In this document: positions 1 through 8,093 of the stretch, piece by piece
How positions within the stretch are numbered: position 1 is the stretch's first letter
How the letters are laid out: the number at the start of each line of letters is the position of its first letter
Origin: Geobacillus thermodenitrificans subsp. thermodenitrificans DSM 465
Lineage (GTDB): Bacteria; Bacillota; Bacilli; Bacillales; Anoxybacillaceae
DNA length: 64,000 bases
Assembly: GCF_000496575.1 (NCBI RefSeq)
Contig: NZ_AYKT01000018.1
Location: 1 to 64,000 of the forward strand
Direction: 5' to 3'
Made by a program: the position numbers and the translations under genes
Notes under the pieces: model-generated
What the model saw: only the letters and a program-made list of their open reading frames with translations
Told to the model about the DNA's origin: nothing
Databases searched by the model: none

Positions 1-245
1 ACCGGGTGTTCCCGCAGGCAGAAACGAGAGAACGGACGCGGGAGTACGCGCGCAAGCTTGTCAACAGCGCAACGTATGCGATTTCGAACATCAAGCTGTC
101 GATCATGAACGGGAAAGAAATGCCGCTGAACGTGGCGATCCGCTATGAAGGCGAGCTGCAAAACTTGTTGTTCCGTTCGGAAGACGCCAAAGAAGGATTG
201 AGTGCATTTTTGGAAAAACGCCAACCGAATTGGAAAGGAGTTTAA
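1..245 (+). CDS. Enoyl-CoA hydratase/isomerase family protein, 3' end only
   Basis: The reading frame is open to the window edge, so only about the last 80 residues are present. The tail has the crotonase-family look: a VFPQAE stretch followed by a helix, then a closing segment with SEDAKEGLSAFLEKR, the usual end of enoyl-CoA hydratases. These enzymes hydrate 2-enoyl-CoA thioesters in beta-oxidation or in phenylacetate and benzoate ring catabolism. The aryl-CoA ligase and thioesterase that follow suggest an aromatic-acid role, but the active site is outside the window so the substrate cannot be judged. Confidence 0.75.
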   Translation, partial: RVFPQAETRERTREYARKLVNSATYAISNIKLSIMNGKEMPLNVAIRYEGELQNLLFRSEDAKEGLSAFLEKRQPNWKGV

Positions 246-258
246 GCGACACTGTTAT

Positions 259-304
259 GAAGCCCTTGAAATGGGAAGCCGGTTCATCCATTTCCAAGGG
301 CTTC
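259..304 (+). terminator. Hairpin after enoyl-CoA hydratase gene
   Basis: A 16-nt left arm (259-274) pairs with 288-304 with one bulged base. No clear T-run follows, so it may be a weak terminator or a processing hairpin between the hydratase and ligase genes. Confidence 0.45.
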
Positions 305-357
305 CTCATGCATATTTATCAAGCAGTCCAATTTTTATAGAAATGGGATGGTGAGCG

Positions 358-1947
358 ATGGAATTGCGCGGGTTCGGAAGGCTGTACAACGCGGCAGGGC
401 TGTTCATTGATCATCATGTTCACAGCGGATTAGGAGATAAAACGGCGATTTATTACCGCGACGAGCAAATTTCGTACCGAACTTTGCAAGAAAAAGTGAA
501 CCAGGCCGGCAACATGCTGCGGGAGCTTGGCTATAAGCTTGAAGACCGGCTGATTATGGTTTGTCATGATACGCCGGAGTTTATTTACACGTTTTTCGGC
601 GCCATTAAAATTGGGGCGGTGCCGATCCCGGTCAATACGATGATGCAGTCGTCGGATTATGAATACTTTTTAAACAACAGCCGGGCGAAAGGGTTGGTCA
701 TTCACGAAGACTTATGGGAACAACTCGAGCCGGCTCGAGAGCGGTTTGCTTTTTTGGAGCATGTGATTGTCATTTATGAAAGCGCCAACAAAGTGTTGGA
801 AGGAACACTCTCGTACCATCAATTGATTCAACGTGCCGCTAAAGAGCTTACCGCAGCTCCGACGAATAAGGATGACGCCGCGTTTTGGCTGTTCAGTTCA
901 GGAAGCACCGGAGAGCCAAAAGGGGTCATTCATTTGCAGCACGATATGGAGTATGCATTAAACACATACGCCAAACAAGTGCTGGAAATGAACGAACATG
1001 ACCGTTGCCTTTCTGCATCCAAGCTGTATTTTGCCTATGGTCTTGGCGGGGGGATGTATTTTCCGCTCGGCAGTGGCGCCTCGACCGTACTCATCAAAGA
1101 ACGTCCGTTGCCGGAAACAATGTTTCAGGCCATTGAAACGTACAAGCCCACGATCTTTTTCGGCGTGCCGACGTTGTATGGCGCCATGATTGATTATGTG
1201 GAAAAAACAGGCCGGCGATTTGATGTTCGTTCATTGCGCGTTTGCGTGTCTGCCGGTGAAGCATTACCTCCTTCTTTTTATTATAAATGGAAAAAGTTAT
1301 TTGGCGTTGACATTTTAGATGGCATCGGTTCGACCGAAGCGTTGCACATTTTTATTTCCAACCGCATTGGTGATGTCAAACCAGGCAGTTCCGGAAAAGC
1401 GGTGCCAGGTTACGACGTGAAAATCATCGATGGACAAGGAAATGAGCTGCCGCCGAATGAGGTCGGAGACTTAATTATTCGCGGCGACTCGGTCGCTCAT
1501 GGATATTGGAATCTTCATGAACAAAACAAACAAAAATTCGTCGGTGAATGGCTGTATATTGGGGATAAGTATTACCGTGATGAAGAAGGGTACTACTGGT
1601 ATTGCGGACGTTCCGATGATATGTTGAAAGTCGGAGGCATTTGGGTTTCCCCGATTGAAATTGAAAACTGCCTGCTGCAGCATGAAGATGTGTTGGAAGT
1701 CGCGGTCGTCGGGGTAGACAATGAAAAAGGATTGACCGTTCCGAAGGCGTTTGTCGTTCTGAAAGACGGAGTAACACCATCCGCAAAGAAGGAAGAAGAA
1801 CTGAAACAGTTTACGAAACAACAGCTAGCCCACTATAAATACCCGCGCATCATCGAATTTATTGACGAACTCCCGAAAACAGCTACAGGAAAAATCCAGC
1901 GTTTTAAATTGCGGCAATTGTTGAAGCAACAGAGCATCAATCAATAA
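358..1947 (+). CDS. Benzoate-CoA ligase family protein (AMP-forming aryl-CoA ligase)
   Basis: 529 aa, a normal length for ANL-superfamily aryl-CoA ligases. It would activate an aromatic carboxylate with ATP and CoA through an acyl-adenylate. The P-loop-like motif SSGSTGEPKG lies near residue 180, and the catalytic C-terminal lysine is in PKTATGK (about K512). The N-terminal pattern (LFIDHHV..., then PIPVNTMM) resembles benzoate and 4-hydroxybenzoate CoA ligases more than fatty-acid ligases. ATG 358 follows a GGTGAG-like ribosome site. The thioesterase gene starts 14 nt after it, so the two are probably co-transcribed. Benzoate, hydroxybenzoate or aminobenzoate are all possible substrates. Confidence 0.8.
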   Translation: MELRGFGRLYNAAGLFIDHHVHSGLGDKTAIYYRDEQISYRTLQEKVNQAGNMLRELGYKLEDRLIMVCHDTPEFIYTFFGAIKIGAVPIPVNTMMQSSDYEYFLNNSRAKGLVIHEDLWEQLEPARERFAFLEHVIVIYESANKVLEGTLSYHQLIQRAAKELTAAPTNKDDAAFWLFSSGSTGEPKGVIHLQHDMEYALNTYAKQVLEMNEHDRCLSASKLYFAYGLGGGMYFPLGSGASTVLIKERPLPETMFQAIETYKPTIFFGVPTLYGAMIDYVEKTGRRFDVRSLRVCVSAGEALPPSFYYKWKKLFGVDILDGIGSTEALHIFISNRIGDVKPGSSGKAVPGYDVKIIDGQGNELPPNEVGDLIIRGDSVAHGYWNLHEQNKQKFVGEWLYIGDKYYRDEEGYYWYCGRSDDMLKVGGIWVSPIEIENCLLQHEDVLEVAVVGVDNEKGLTVPKAFVVLKDGVTPSAKKEEELKQFTKQQLAHYKYPRIIEFIDELPKTATGKIQRFKLRQLLKQQSINQ

Positions 1948-1961
1948 GGTGAGAGGAACGA

Positions 1962-2417
1962 TTGACCATGAAACGGAACGAATTTCAGGTTCGTGTGAAT
2001 TTTGGTGACACGGATGCAGCCGGCATCGTTTATTATCCGAATTACTTTAAATGGTTTGATATTGCCGGTCATCAATTTTTCCGCAGCATCGGACTGTCGC
2101 CGGCGAAATTGATGAAAGAACAAAACATCATTCTTCCACTGCTCGATGTCGGCTGTACGTTTGAACGTCCACTATATTACGATGACATTATTACGATTAA
2201 AACGACGGTGGAAGAAGTGAGTCGCAAAACGATTAAGCTGCGCCATGAGGTATTCCGCGAAGAAGTAAGAACCGGCCACGGTTTTGAACTAAGAGGCTGG
2301 GTGAAAGAGGAAAACGGGCGCATGTTTGCGGTTCCCATTCCGGATGACGTCCGGCAACTGCTTGAAGAAGACGGCATAGGGGAGTGCGCCTACATTAACC
2401 CGTTGCTCAATGCCTAA
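1962..2417 (+). CDS. Acyl-CoA thioesterase, 4-hydroxybenzoyl-CoA thioesterase (YbgC/FcbC) family
   Basis: 151 aa hotdog-fold protein. The N-terminal VNFGDTDAAGIVYYPNYF stretch is the 4HBT signature; the Asp in DTDAAG is the usual catalytic residue. It probably hydrolyses an aryl-CoA and recycles CoA in the pathway started by the ligase upstream. Two starts are possible: TTG 1962, five bases after AGAGG, or ATG 1968, eleven bases after it. I prefer TTG on spacing. It is the last gene of the aromatic group, because a small hairpin follows and the next gene has its own strong ribosome site. Confidence 0.78.
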   Translation: MTMKRNEFQVRVNFGDTDAAGIVYYPNYFKWFDIAGHQFFRSIGLSPAKLMKEQNIILPLLDVGCTFERPLYYDDIITIKTTVEEVSRKTIKLRHEVFREEVRTGHGFELRGWVKEENGRMFAVPIPDDVRQLLEEDGIGECAYINPLLNA

Positions 2418-2427
2418 TGGGTGCTGA

Positions 2428-2458
2428 AAGCCAAGTTCGCATCGTTGCGTCTTGGCTT
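2428..2458 (+). terminator. Weak hairpin after thioesterase gene
   Basis: AAGCCAAG (2428-2435) pairs with CTTGGCTT (2451-2458) across a 15-nt loop. No T-run, so termination here is only a possibility. Confidence 0.3.
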
Positions 2459-2492
2459 ATCGTTGCGATAAGCTGCGAAAGGGGGAGGTTCT

Positions 2493-4271
2493 TTGATTCG
2501 AACAGCGAAGCGAACCGAACTGATTGAAGTGGCACAAGGGCGCCGCCCGGCCGATATCGTCATCAAAGGCGGAACGGTTGTCAACGTCTATTCGGGTGAA
2601 TTTTTGCGCCAAAACGTCGCTATTTATCATGATGCGATCGCCTATGTTGGGGAAAAGGAAGTCGCGGTCGATGAGCATACGATTGTGATTGATGCAGAAG
2701 GGATGTATGTGTCTCCCGGGTTTATTGAGCCGCATGCCCATCCGTGGGTGCTTTACAATCCCGTCAGCATGACCGCCAAAGTACTGCCTCTTGGTACGAC
2801 AACTACCGTAAATGACAACTTGTTTTTTTACTTGCATTTTGGCGTCGATGGATTTCGACAGCTGATCGAGGATTTGCGGGTTCTGCCCGGTCATTTCTTT
2901 TGGCTTGTCCGCCTCGTGTCGCAAGCAGATTTCCCTGGCGAGCGCGACTGGTTTGATCCACGACACATCCAAGAACTGCTGGCAATGGACGAAGTCGTTG
3001 GGACGGCCGAAGTGACAAGATGGCCGCTGTTGTATCAAGGTGACCCATTTTTACTCGAAACGATTGAAGCGGCGAAACGCGCCGGAAAGGTCGTTGATGG
3101 CCATACAGCCGGCTGTTCGTATGAAAAACTAAACAGCATTGCCGCCAGCGGCGTCAGCGCCTGTCATGAAGCCATCACGGCTGAAGAAGCGCTCCATCGG
3201 CTCCGACTCGGCATGTGGACGACGCTTCGCCATAGCTCGCTCCGCCCGGATTTTCCGGAAATTATCCGCTTAATTACCGAGAAAAAAGTGAGCACGCAAC
3301 GGATTACGATGACTACAGATGGACCGCACCCAGGATTTATTGAGCGGGAAGGGTTTGTCGATGGATTGGTACGGAAGGCTGTGGAACTTGGCGTTCCGCC
3401 GATGACAGCCTTGCAAATGGCGACGATCAATGCGGCGACGTATTTGCAGCTAGACGATGAAATCGGCGGCATCGCCCCGGGAAAACTGGCGGACATTCTT
3501 CTGCTTCCGGATCTTGTTACTTTCCAACCGTCGCTTGTGATCGCCAAAGGCCGTATCGTCGCCCGTGATGGCAAGCTGCTTGCGCGGTTGCCTGAGATCG
3601 ATTGGAAGCGATACGTATCGAAAAAACCGTTTTTATTTGCGAAACAACGGCTTGATGACGAGCGTTTATATCGTTATCCGCACTCGGAATCCGATCAGCC
3701 GGTGCCGGTTATGTATTTTAAAAGCAATGTCATTACCGAACGGAAAGATGTAGCTCTTCCGTCTGTTGACGGCTATGCAGATCTGTCCCACCATCCGGGG
3801 CTGTTGTATGCTGCGCTCATCGACCGCAACGGGCAATGGGTCGCTAAAGCTATTTTGGAGCGGTTTGCCCTCGATATTGATGGCATGGCGTCGACCTACA
3901 ATACAACTACCGAGCTTCTCGTTATCGGTAAACAACCGGAAGCGATGGCCGCAGCAGCGAAACGGGTGCTCGAAATGGGCGGTGGAATTGTTGTTATCGA
4001 TGGTGGCCGGCCGGTGGTGGAGATTCCGTTGCCGTTTACCGGCATGATGACAACCGATGATTCGTTTGACACGGCCGTCCGTTTCCATGATGAGCTGCTG
4101 TCCGCTCTTCAAGAACGTGGGTTTCCGTTCCATGATATTTTGTATACGTTGTTGTTTTTGACATGCGACTTTTTGCCGGGTCTTCGGTTAATTCCATACG
4201 GGTTGTACGACGTCAAACGAAATGAGATTTTGCTGCCGGCTGAAAAGATCGGGGAAAAAGTAGTGAAGTAA
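2493..4271 (+). CDS. Adenine deaminase-like amidohydrolase (YerA type)
   Basis: 592 aa with a composite urease-like amidohydrolase layout: a beta-sandwich start (ADIVIKGGTVVNVYSGE), the metal site HxH in GFIEPHAHPW, then GTTTTVNDN, DGHTAG, a TTDGPHP aspartate site and a C-terminal adenine-deaminase-type domain from about residue 420. The motif GFIEPHAHPW with NPVSMTAKVLPLGTTTT matches the YerA branch rather than classical AdeC, so adenine may not be the true substrate. The start is TTG 2493, with GGGGGAGG six bases upstream; no ATG fits. A purine or related cyclic amidine deaminase is the safest description. Confidence 0.75.
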   Translation: MIRTAKRTELIEVAQGRRPADIVIKGGTVVNVYSGEFLRQNVAIYHDAIAYVGEKEVAVDEHTIVIDAEGMYVSPGFIEPHAHPWVLYNPVSMTAKVLPLGTTTTVNDNLFFYLHFGVDGFRQLIEDLRVLPGHFFWLVRLVSQADFPGERDWFDPRHIQELLAMDEVVGTAEVTRWPLLYQGDPFLLETIEAAKRAGKVVDGHTAGCSYEKLNSIAASGVSACHEAITAEEALHRLRLGMWTTLRHSSLRPDFPEIIRLITEKKVSTQRITMTTDGPHPGFIEREGFVDGLVRKAVELGVPPMTALQMATINAATYLQLDDEIGGIAPGKLADILLLPDLVTFQPSLVIAKGRIVARDGKLLARLPEIDWKRYVSKKPFLFAKQRLDDERLYRYPHSESDQPVPVMYFKSNVITERKDVALPSVDGYADLSHHPGLLYAALIDRNGQWVAKAILERFALDIDGMASTYNTTTELLVIGKQPEAMAAAAKRVLEMGGGIVVIDGGRPVVEIPLPFTGMMTTDDSFDTAVRFHDELLSALQERGFPFHDILYTLLFLTCDFLPGLRLIPYGLYDVKRNEILLPAEKIGEKVVK

Positions 4272-4332
4272 GCAACGTCACGTGCGGCCACCACCTCATT
4301 GTCGGCTATCGGTTTCATGGGAAAATGGGGCA

Positions 4333-4360
4333 TTTCAATTAGGCGATGACGATGTATAAT
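4333..4360 (+). promoter_or_regulatory. Possible sigma-A promoter for the BASS-type transporter
   Basis: A perfect TATAAT (4355-4360) lies 55 bases before the chosen start. The -35 region (TTTCAA, 4333-4338, 16-bp spacer) is weak. Confidence 0.35.
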
Positions 4361-4414
4361 TAAAAGATGTAAGTGAATGATCATCGCTCATGATTAGATT
4401 TGGAGATGAAACCA

Positions 4415-5392
4415 ATGTGGCAATCGATCAACCGCCGTCTTGAGAAAGCGTTGCCGTTTCTTACGCCGGCGAGCGTGGTGGCCGGCATTTGGTTATCGGA
4501 TGAATTGAGCAGCCATGCCGCGCTTGTGCCGTGGCTGTTTGCGTTTATGACGTTTAGCGGCAGTTTGCGCTTGCGTTTGGCTGAGTTGAAAGAAGTGCTC
4601 ATCCATCCTGGCCCGATCGTTGCGGCGCTGTGCCTTCTTCACTTCGTCATCCCGCTTTGGGCGTTTGGGCTGGGCCATCTGTTTTTTGGCGGCGACCGGT
4701 TAACAGTGATTGGGTTTGTGTTGGCTGCAGCTATTCCAACTGGGGTAACAAGCTTTATTTGGGTATCGCTCGGCCGCGGGAATTTGGCGCTCGCCCTTTC
4801 CATCATTTTAATCGATACGTTTTTATCACCCCTCGCTGTGCCGCTGACGTTGTTGCTGCTCGCAGGGAGCGCGGTGGAGATGGATGTTGGACAGATGATG
4901 CTCGGCCTGGTTTTCATGATCATTTTGCCCTCTCTAAGCGGCATGCTCGTAGGGGAGCGGCTGTCCGTCCGAGCGAACGAGCGGCTCGCAGCCGTGTTGT
5001 CTCCGTTTTCCAAACTGGCGCTTGCGCTTGTCGTCATGATGAACAGCGCGGTCGTTGCCCCGTATTTTGGCCGTGTTGACGTCCGGCTGTTTTTTATGGC
5101 ATTTCTCGTCTTGGTGATTGCAAGCTCTGGTTATTTTCTTTCTTGGATGGCGGCTCGTTGGCTGAAATTTGCCCCACCGGATATTATTACGTTGACGTTT
5201 ACCGGGGGGATGCGCAACATTAGCGCCGGTGCCGTGCTTGCTATGACCTATTTTCCGCCACCGGTAAGCGTACCGGTCGTGCTCGGCATGCTGTTCCAGC
5301 AAGTGCTCGCGTCCCTATACCACCGCTTATTGAATAAAACATACCATTCACCTATGAAAAGCAAAGCGCCATACGTCGGAAGCGTCCGGTAG
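4415..5392 (+). CDS. Bile acid:sodium symporter (BASS) family transporter
   Basis: 325 aa, almost entirely hydrophobic with about nine or ten membrane segments. The blocks FMTFSGSLRL, AAAIPTGVTSFIWVSLGRGN and LTFTGGMRNISAGAVLA are typical of the prokaryotic BASS/YocS fold, where the crossover helices bind sodium and substrate. Family members carry bile acids, pantoate or keto-acids; nothing here shows which. I chose ATG 4415 because GGAG at 4402-4405 sits nine bases upstream; the earlier TTG 4400 overlaps that site. It stands alone and converges on the minus-strand esterase gene. Confidence 0.75.
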   Translation: MWQSINRRLEKALPFLTPASVVAGIWLSDELSSHAALVPWLFAFMTFSGSLRLRLAELKEVLIHPGPIVAALCLLHFVIPLWAFGLGHLFFGGDRLTVIGFVLAAAIPTGVTSFIWVSLGRGNLALALSIILIDTFLSPLAVPLTLLLLAGSAVEMDVGQMMLGLVFMIILPSLSGMLVGERLSVRANERLAAVLSPFSKLALALVVMMNSAVVAPYFGRVDVRLFFMAFLVLVIASSGYFLSWMAARWLKFAPPDIITLTFTGGMRNISAGAVLAMTYFPPPVSVPVVLGMLFQQVLASLYHRLLNKTYHSPMKSKAPYVGSVR

Positions 5393-5449
5393 GCGGAAAG
5401 GACAGGTGGTACGCCAGTCATCGACAGTGCCTAGCGGGAGCGAAGGGAG

Positions 5450-5479
5450 AAAAAAGCGCCCGTCCTAGTGGATCGGGCG
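5450..5479 (-). terminator. Rho-independent terminator for the minus-strand 5.5-8.0 kb genes
   Basis: Read on the minus strand, a GC-rich stem (5479-5470 with 5465-5457, ACTA loop) is followed by six T residues (5455-5450). It lies downstream of the esterase gene and opposes the transporter transcript. Confidence 0.75.
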
Positions 5480-5552
5480 AGTGCGGAGGAAATGCACTTG
5501 GAGCGTTGTTGATGTCATGACGCGTGCGGCCAAGGGCAGGAGGCGGCTCGGC

Positions 5553-6371
5553 TTAACGATTTCGTACAGATTCTTGTTTCGGCGAACGGATGAGGTGGTG
5601 GCGAAGAGGGAGATCAAGCTCAACGATCCCTTCAACGACTAAACGGGCGATTTCTTTCGCCCCCCGTTCATGAAAGTGGGTATTGTCTTTGATGCCTTTC
5701 GGGTAATTGGGGTGTTCGCCTGGTTTAAGCCATAAAAACCACCGCTTCGTCCGTTCCGGCCCAAGCTGTTCAAACCGCTGTTTGCTTTTTGCCGTCAAAT
5801 CAATGACCGGAACGTGTTCATTTTTTCCGAGTGCTTTCATGGCAGCAGGGTAAAGTCCGTGGGAATCGAGAGCTCGCCCATCAGCAGAAAAGCGCCGCCG
5901 CTCGACGGGAGTAATGAGAACAGGAATCGCCCCTTTGGCGCGGGCGCCGTCAATATACCGTTTTAAGTACGCTTGATAAGAGGTGAACGGTTCGGTATAA
6001 CGAGCTGGATCGTTCATTTTTTCGTCATTATGGCCAAACTGAATAAACAAATAATCACCTTTTTTGATGTCACGCAAAATGTGGTCGAGCCATCCTTCCT
6101 CGGCAAAACTTTTCGCGCTTCGCCCGGAAGCGGCCATGTTTTTGACGATCACGCGATCGTCAAACCAGTCGTCAAGCATCTCCCCCCATCCAGCTCGCGG
6201 AGCGCGGGAGCGGGGGGCGGCGGCGACAGTGGAGTCGCCGGCCAAATAGATGACGATGACCGTTTCCCTTCTTGTTTTGGCTGCGTCTCCGACGATTGTT
6301 GTCCTCACCATTAGAACGACACCAATGGCGATGATGACGGAGCACAAAAAAGCCGCTTGTTTTCCTTTCAA
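5553..6371 (-). CDS. SGNH/GDSL hydrolase, rhamnogalacturonan acetylesterase-like
   Basis: 272 aa. An N-terminal hydrophobic segment (about residues 8-24) acts as signal anchor, so the enzyme should be at the cell surface. Block I is YLAGDSTVA (nucleophile Ser), block III is FIQFGHND (oxyanion Asn), and block V is DNTHFHERGA with the Asp/His pair; this is the layout of YesT/RhgT-type acetylesterases that remove acetyl groups from pectic or other polysaccharides. The start is TTG at 6371, seven bases after a perfect AGGAGG (minus strand, 6384-6379). It is the last minus-strand gene before the terminator. The exact glycan is unknown. Confidence 0.78.
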   Translation of the reverse strand: MKGKQAAFLCSVIIAIGVVLMVRTTIVGDAAKTRRETVIVIYLAGDSTVAAAPRSRAPRAGWGEMLDDWFDDRVIVKNMAASGRSAKSFAEEGWLDHILRDIKKGDYLFIQFGHNDEKMNDPARYTEPFTSYQAYLKRYIDGARAKGAIPVLITPVERRRFSADGRALDSHGLYPAAMKALGKNEHVPVIDLTAKSKQRFEQLGPERTKRWFLWLKPGEHPNYPKGIKDNTHFHERGAKEIARLVVEGIVELDLPLRHHLIRSPKQESVRNR

Positions 6372-6470
6372 TCAAGTTCCTCCTACTCGACAACAGTCTG
6401 CTTGCTGTTCACCGGCGGTTCGTTTCGTTGTTATCGTGGCTTGCGATCCGCTTGTTTATGCGCAGCTGTG

Positions 6471-6863
6471 CTAGTCAATCCGATGAAATCGTTGATAAAA
6501 ATTCCAGATGATCGTGAGAAACAAGCCGTACCCGGCGAAAGAATATAAATGACTCCACGCAGCAGAGTGAACGAACAAACCGTACGCTTCCGCTTTCGTT
6601 TCGAATGCTGCCATCAGCGCGGCCGACGCAATGATCAATCCAAGGTGGCCGAGATGGCTAAGCCGCTCCATCAGCCAAAGAAACAAGACGGTGCATAGCG
6701 GAAGAACGACCATCGTAAAGAAAATATCGATGGAGAAGACGGATGGGAACGGGCGCTTCGGAAAGGCGTACAACCCTTTTCCGGTCAAATACAAATCCAG
6801 GTATGTTCCCACCCAAGAGGCAAGCAGCGCCGAGGCGATATAGGCGCGGCGCCTAGCGCGCAT
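6471..6863 (-). CDS. Small integral membrane protein, CBO0543 family
   Basis: 130 aa from ATG 6863, with about four hydrophobic helices and the motif SWVGTYLDLYLTGKG near the N-terminus. I recognise it as the CBO0543-type family of Firmicute membrane proteins, which has no assigned function. Its start overlaps the end of the DUF2515 gene by 11 bases and has no good ribosome site of its own, which suggests translational coupling. The frame stays open upstream, but there it lies inside the neighbouring gene and is not credible coding sequence. Confidence 0.65.
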   Translation of the reverse strand: MRARRRAYIASALLASWVGTYLDLYLTGKGLYAFPKRPFPSVFSIDIFFTMVVLPLCTVLFLWLMERLSHLGHLGLIIASAALMAAFETKAEAYGLFVHSAAWSHLYSFAGYGLFLTIIWNFYQRFHRID

Positions 6864-8004
6864 GAAAGAAGGCATTTTTGGCGATGATTGCCAGTTCGAT
6901 TTTTTCAAGTGTTTCACAATACGCATGAACGATCTCCCCATTGATCGGTTGTTCCGTTTTAATGAGATAGCGGACAACGTGCGGGTCTGTAAACCAGTCG
7001 CCCGGCTCGGCCACCTCGTGGGCGACGTTTTTCCACGCATGACGAAGCTGCGGGCTGTACAGGCGCGGGGCGCCGGGAACGATTTGGCAGTCGCGGATGC
7101 GGCGGCGGTACGGTTCCCTTGGAAACGATTCGCATACATCATTAAATAAATGCGGCCAATAATCTTTGCGTGAGCCGGTGTGTGGTCGGTTGACAGCCCA
7201 GCGCACCGTATTTTTTAGCGTTTCTTCATTATCAAACAAAATCGAGTATAGCCGTTTACCGAGCAAAATGCGTTCATGGAGCGATTCAAACTGATGGAGC
7301 GTTTCGCCGATCAGGGCGGTGCCGCCTTGGCCGTCGTCATACGGGAACAAGATGTGACTGAAATGGAGCAGCTCTTGCAGTTTAAACTTGAGTGTCTGAA
7401 AGACTGTTTGCTGAAATACAGGATGTTGAATGACTCGTTGTTCCAAATAGCTTTGTTCGTTAATCACCAGGGCGATTGCCAGCACGTATGGATCGCCGCG
7501 CTGCCAAAAATGGTTCCATATCGTTTCCATGAACGTTGAAACGCCAATATACGGCAATAAATAGAAGAGCGGCCGGTCTTGCTTTTGGCTCTCTTCGTAT
7601 AACAAAAATTGTGGATAAATATCTTGGAAAATAAGCCAGTTGCCGCGCTCCAAAAAGGAAAAAAATGATCGCTGCTCGTCTTCAGAAAGCAGCCGCATGA
7701 GCAGCTCCCCTTTTAAGTCAGTCATATTCCAACCACCGTTGCGCGACACCATATGTCCTAAAAACGCCCAATGAATTTCGCGATGGCGCAAGTAAAAATC
7801 AAGATACGCCGCCGTCCGGGTCACATTGTTTTCGTTGTGTTCTGCGGTCACCGCCCGAATGCGGCTGATTAACTGCCGTTCTTTGGCAGTTAAGTCGCGT
7901 TCGGATACAGTCTCTTGTCCTTTCTTTCGTTTTTTCTTTAATTCCTGATAGACGTCAACAAGGGAAAGGGGAAGGGATGACGTTTTCGGTCTCAGGCAGC
8001 GCAT
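6853..8004 (-). CDS. DUF2515 family protein (YppC-like), function unknown
   Basis: 383 aa soluble protein. The central part HNENNVTRTAAYLDFYLR followed by IHWAFLGHMVSRNGGWNMTDLKG is the signature I associate with DUF2515, known in B. subtilis as YppC. No catalytic motif is obvious; the family is restricted to Bacillales and has no defined role. ATG 8004 is preferred over the upstream frame extension because an AGGGGG site lies six to seven bases upstream. It is transcribed away from sqhC and coupled to the small membrane protein after it. Confidence 0.7.
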   Translation of the reverse strand: MRCLRPKTSSLPLSLVDVYQELKKKRKKGQETVSERDLTAKERQLISRIRAVTAEHNENNVTRTAAYLDFYLRHREIHWAFLGHMVSRNGGWNMTDLKGELLMRLLSEDEQRSFFSFLERGNWLIFQDIYPQFLLYEESQKQDRPLFYLLPYIGVSTFMETIWNHFWQRGDPYVLAIALVINEQSYLEQRVIQHPVFQQTVFQTLKFKLQELLHFSHILFPYDDGQGGTALIGETLHQFESLHERILLGKRLYSILFDNEETLKNTVRWAVNRPHTGSRKDYWPHLFNDVCESFPREPYRRRIRDCQIVPGAPRLYSPQLRHAWKNVAHEVAEPGDWFTDPHVVRYLIKTEQPINGEIVHAYCETLEKIELAIIAKNAFFHAR

Positions 8005-8093
8005 AGCGATCCCCCTTTCAGTGCATCGACGGCCCACCAGACGAATAAATATAGAAGGAAACGGAGTTTCGTGAAAAAGGAAGGCGATGCACG

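Noticed and set aside
3164-3574. Long minus-strand frames inside plus-strand genes (for example 3164-3574, 28806-29795, 51681-52673).
   Set aside because: They are antisense shadows of well-supported genes, with no ribosome sites and odd composition.
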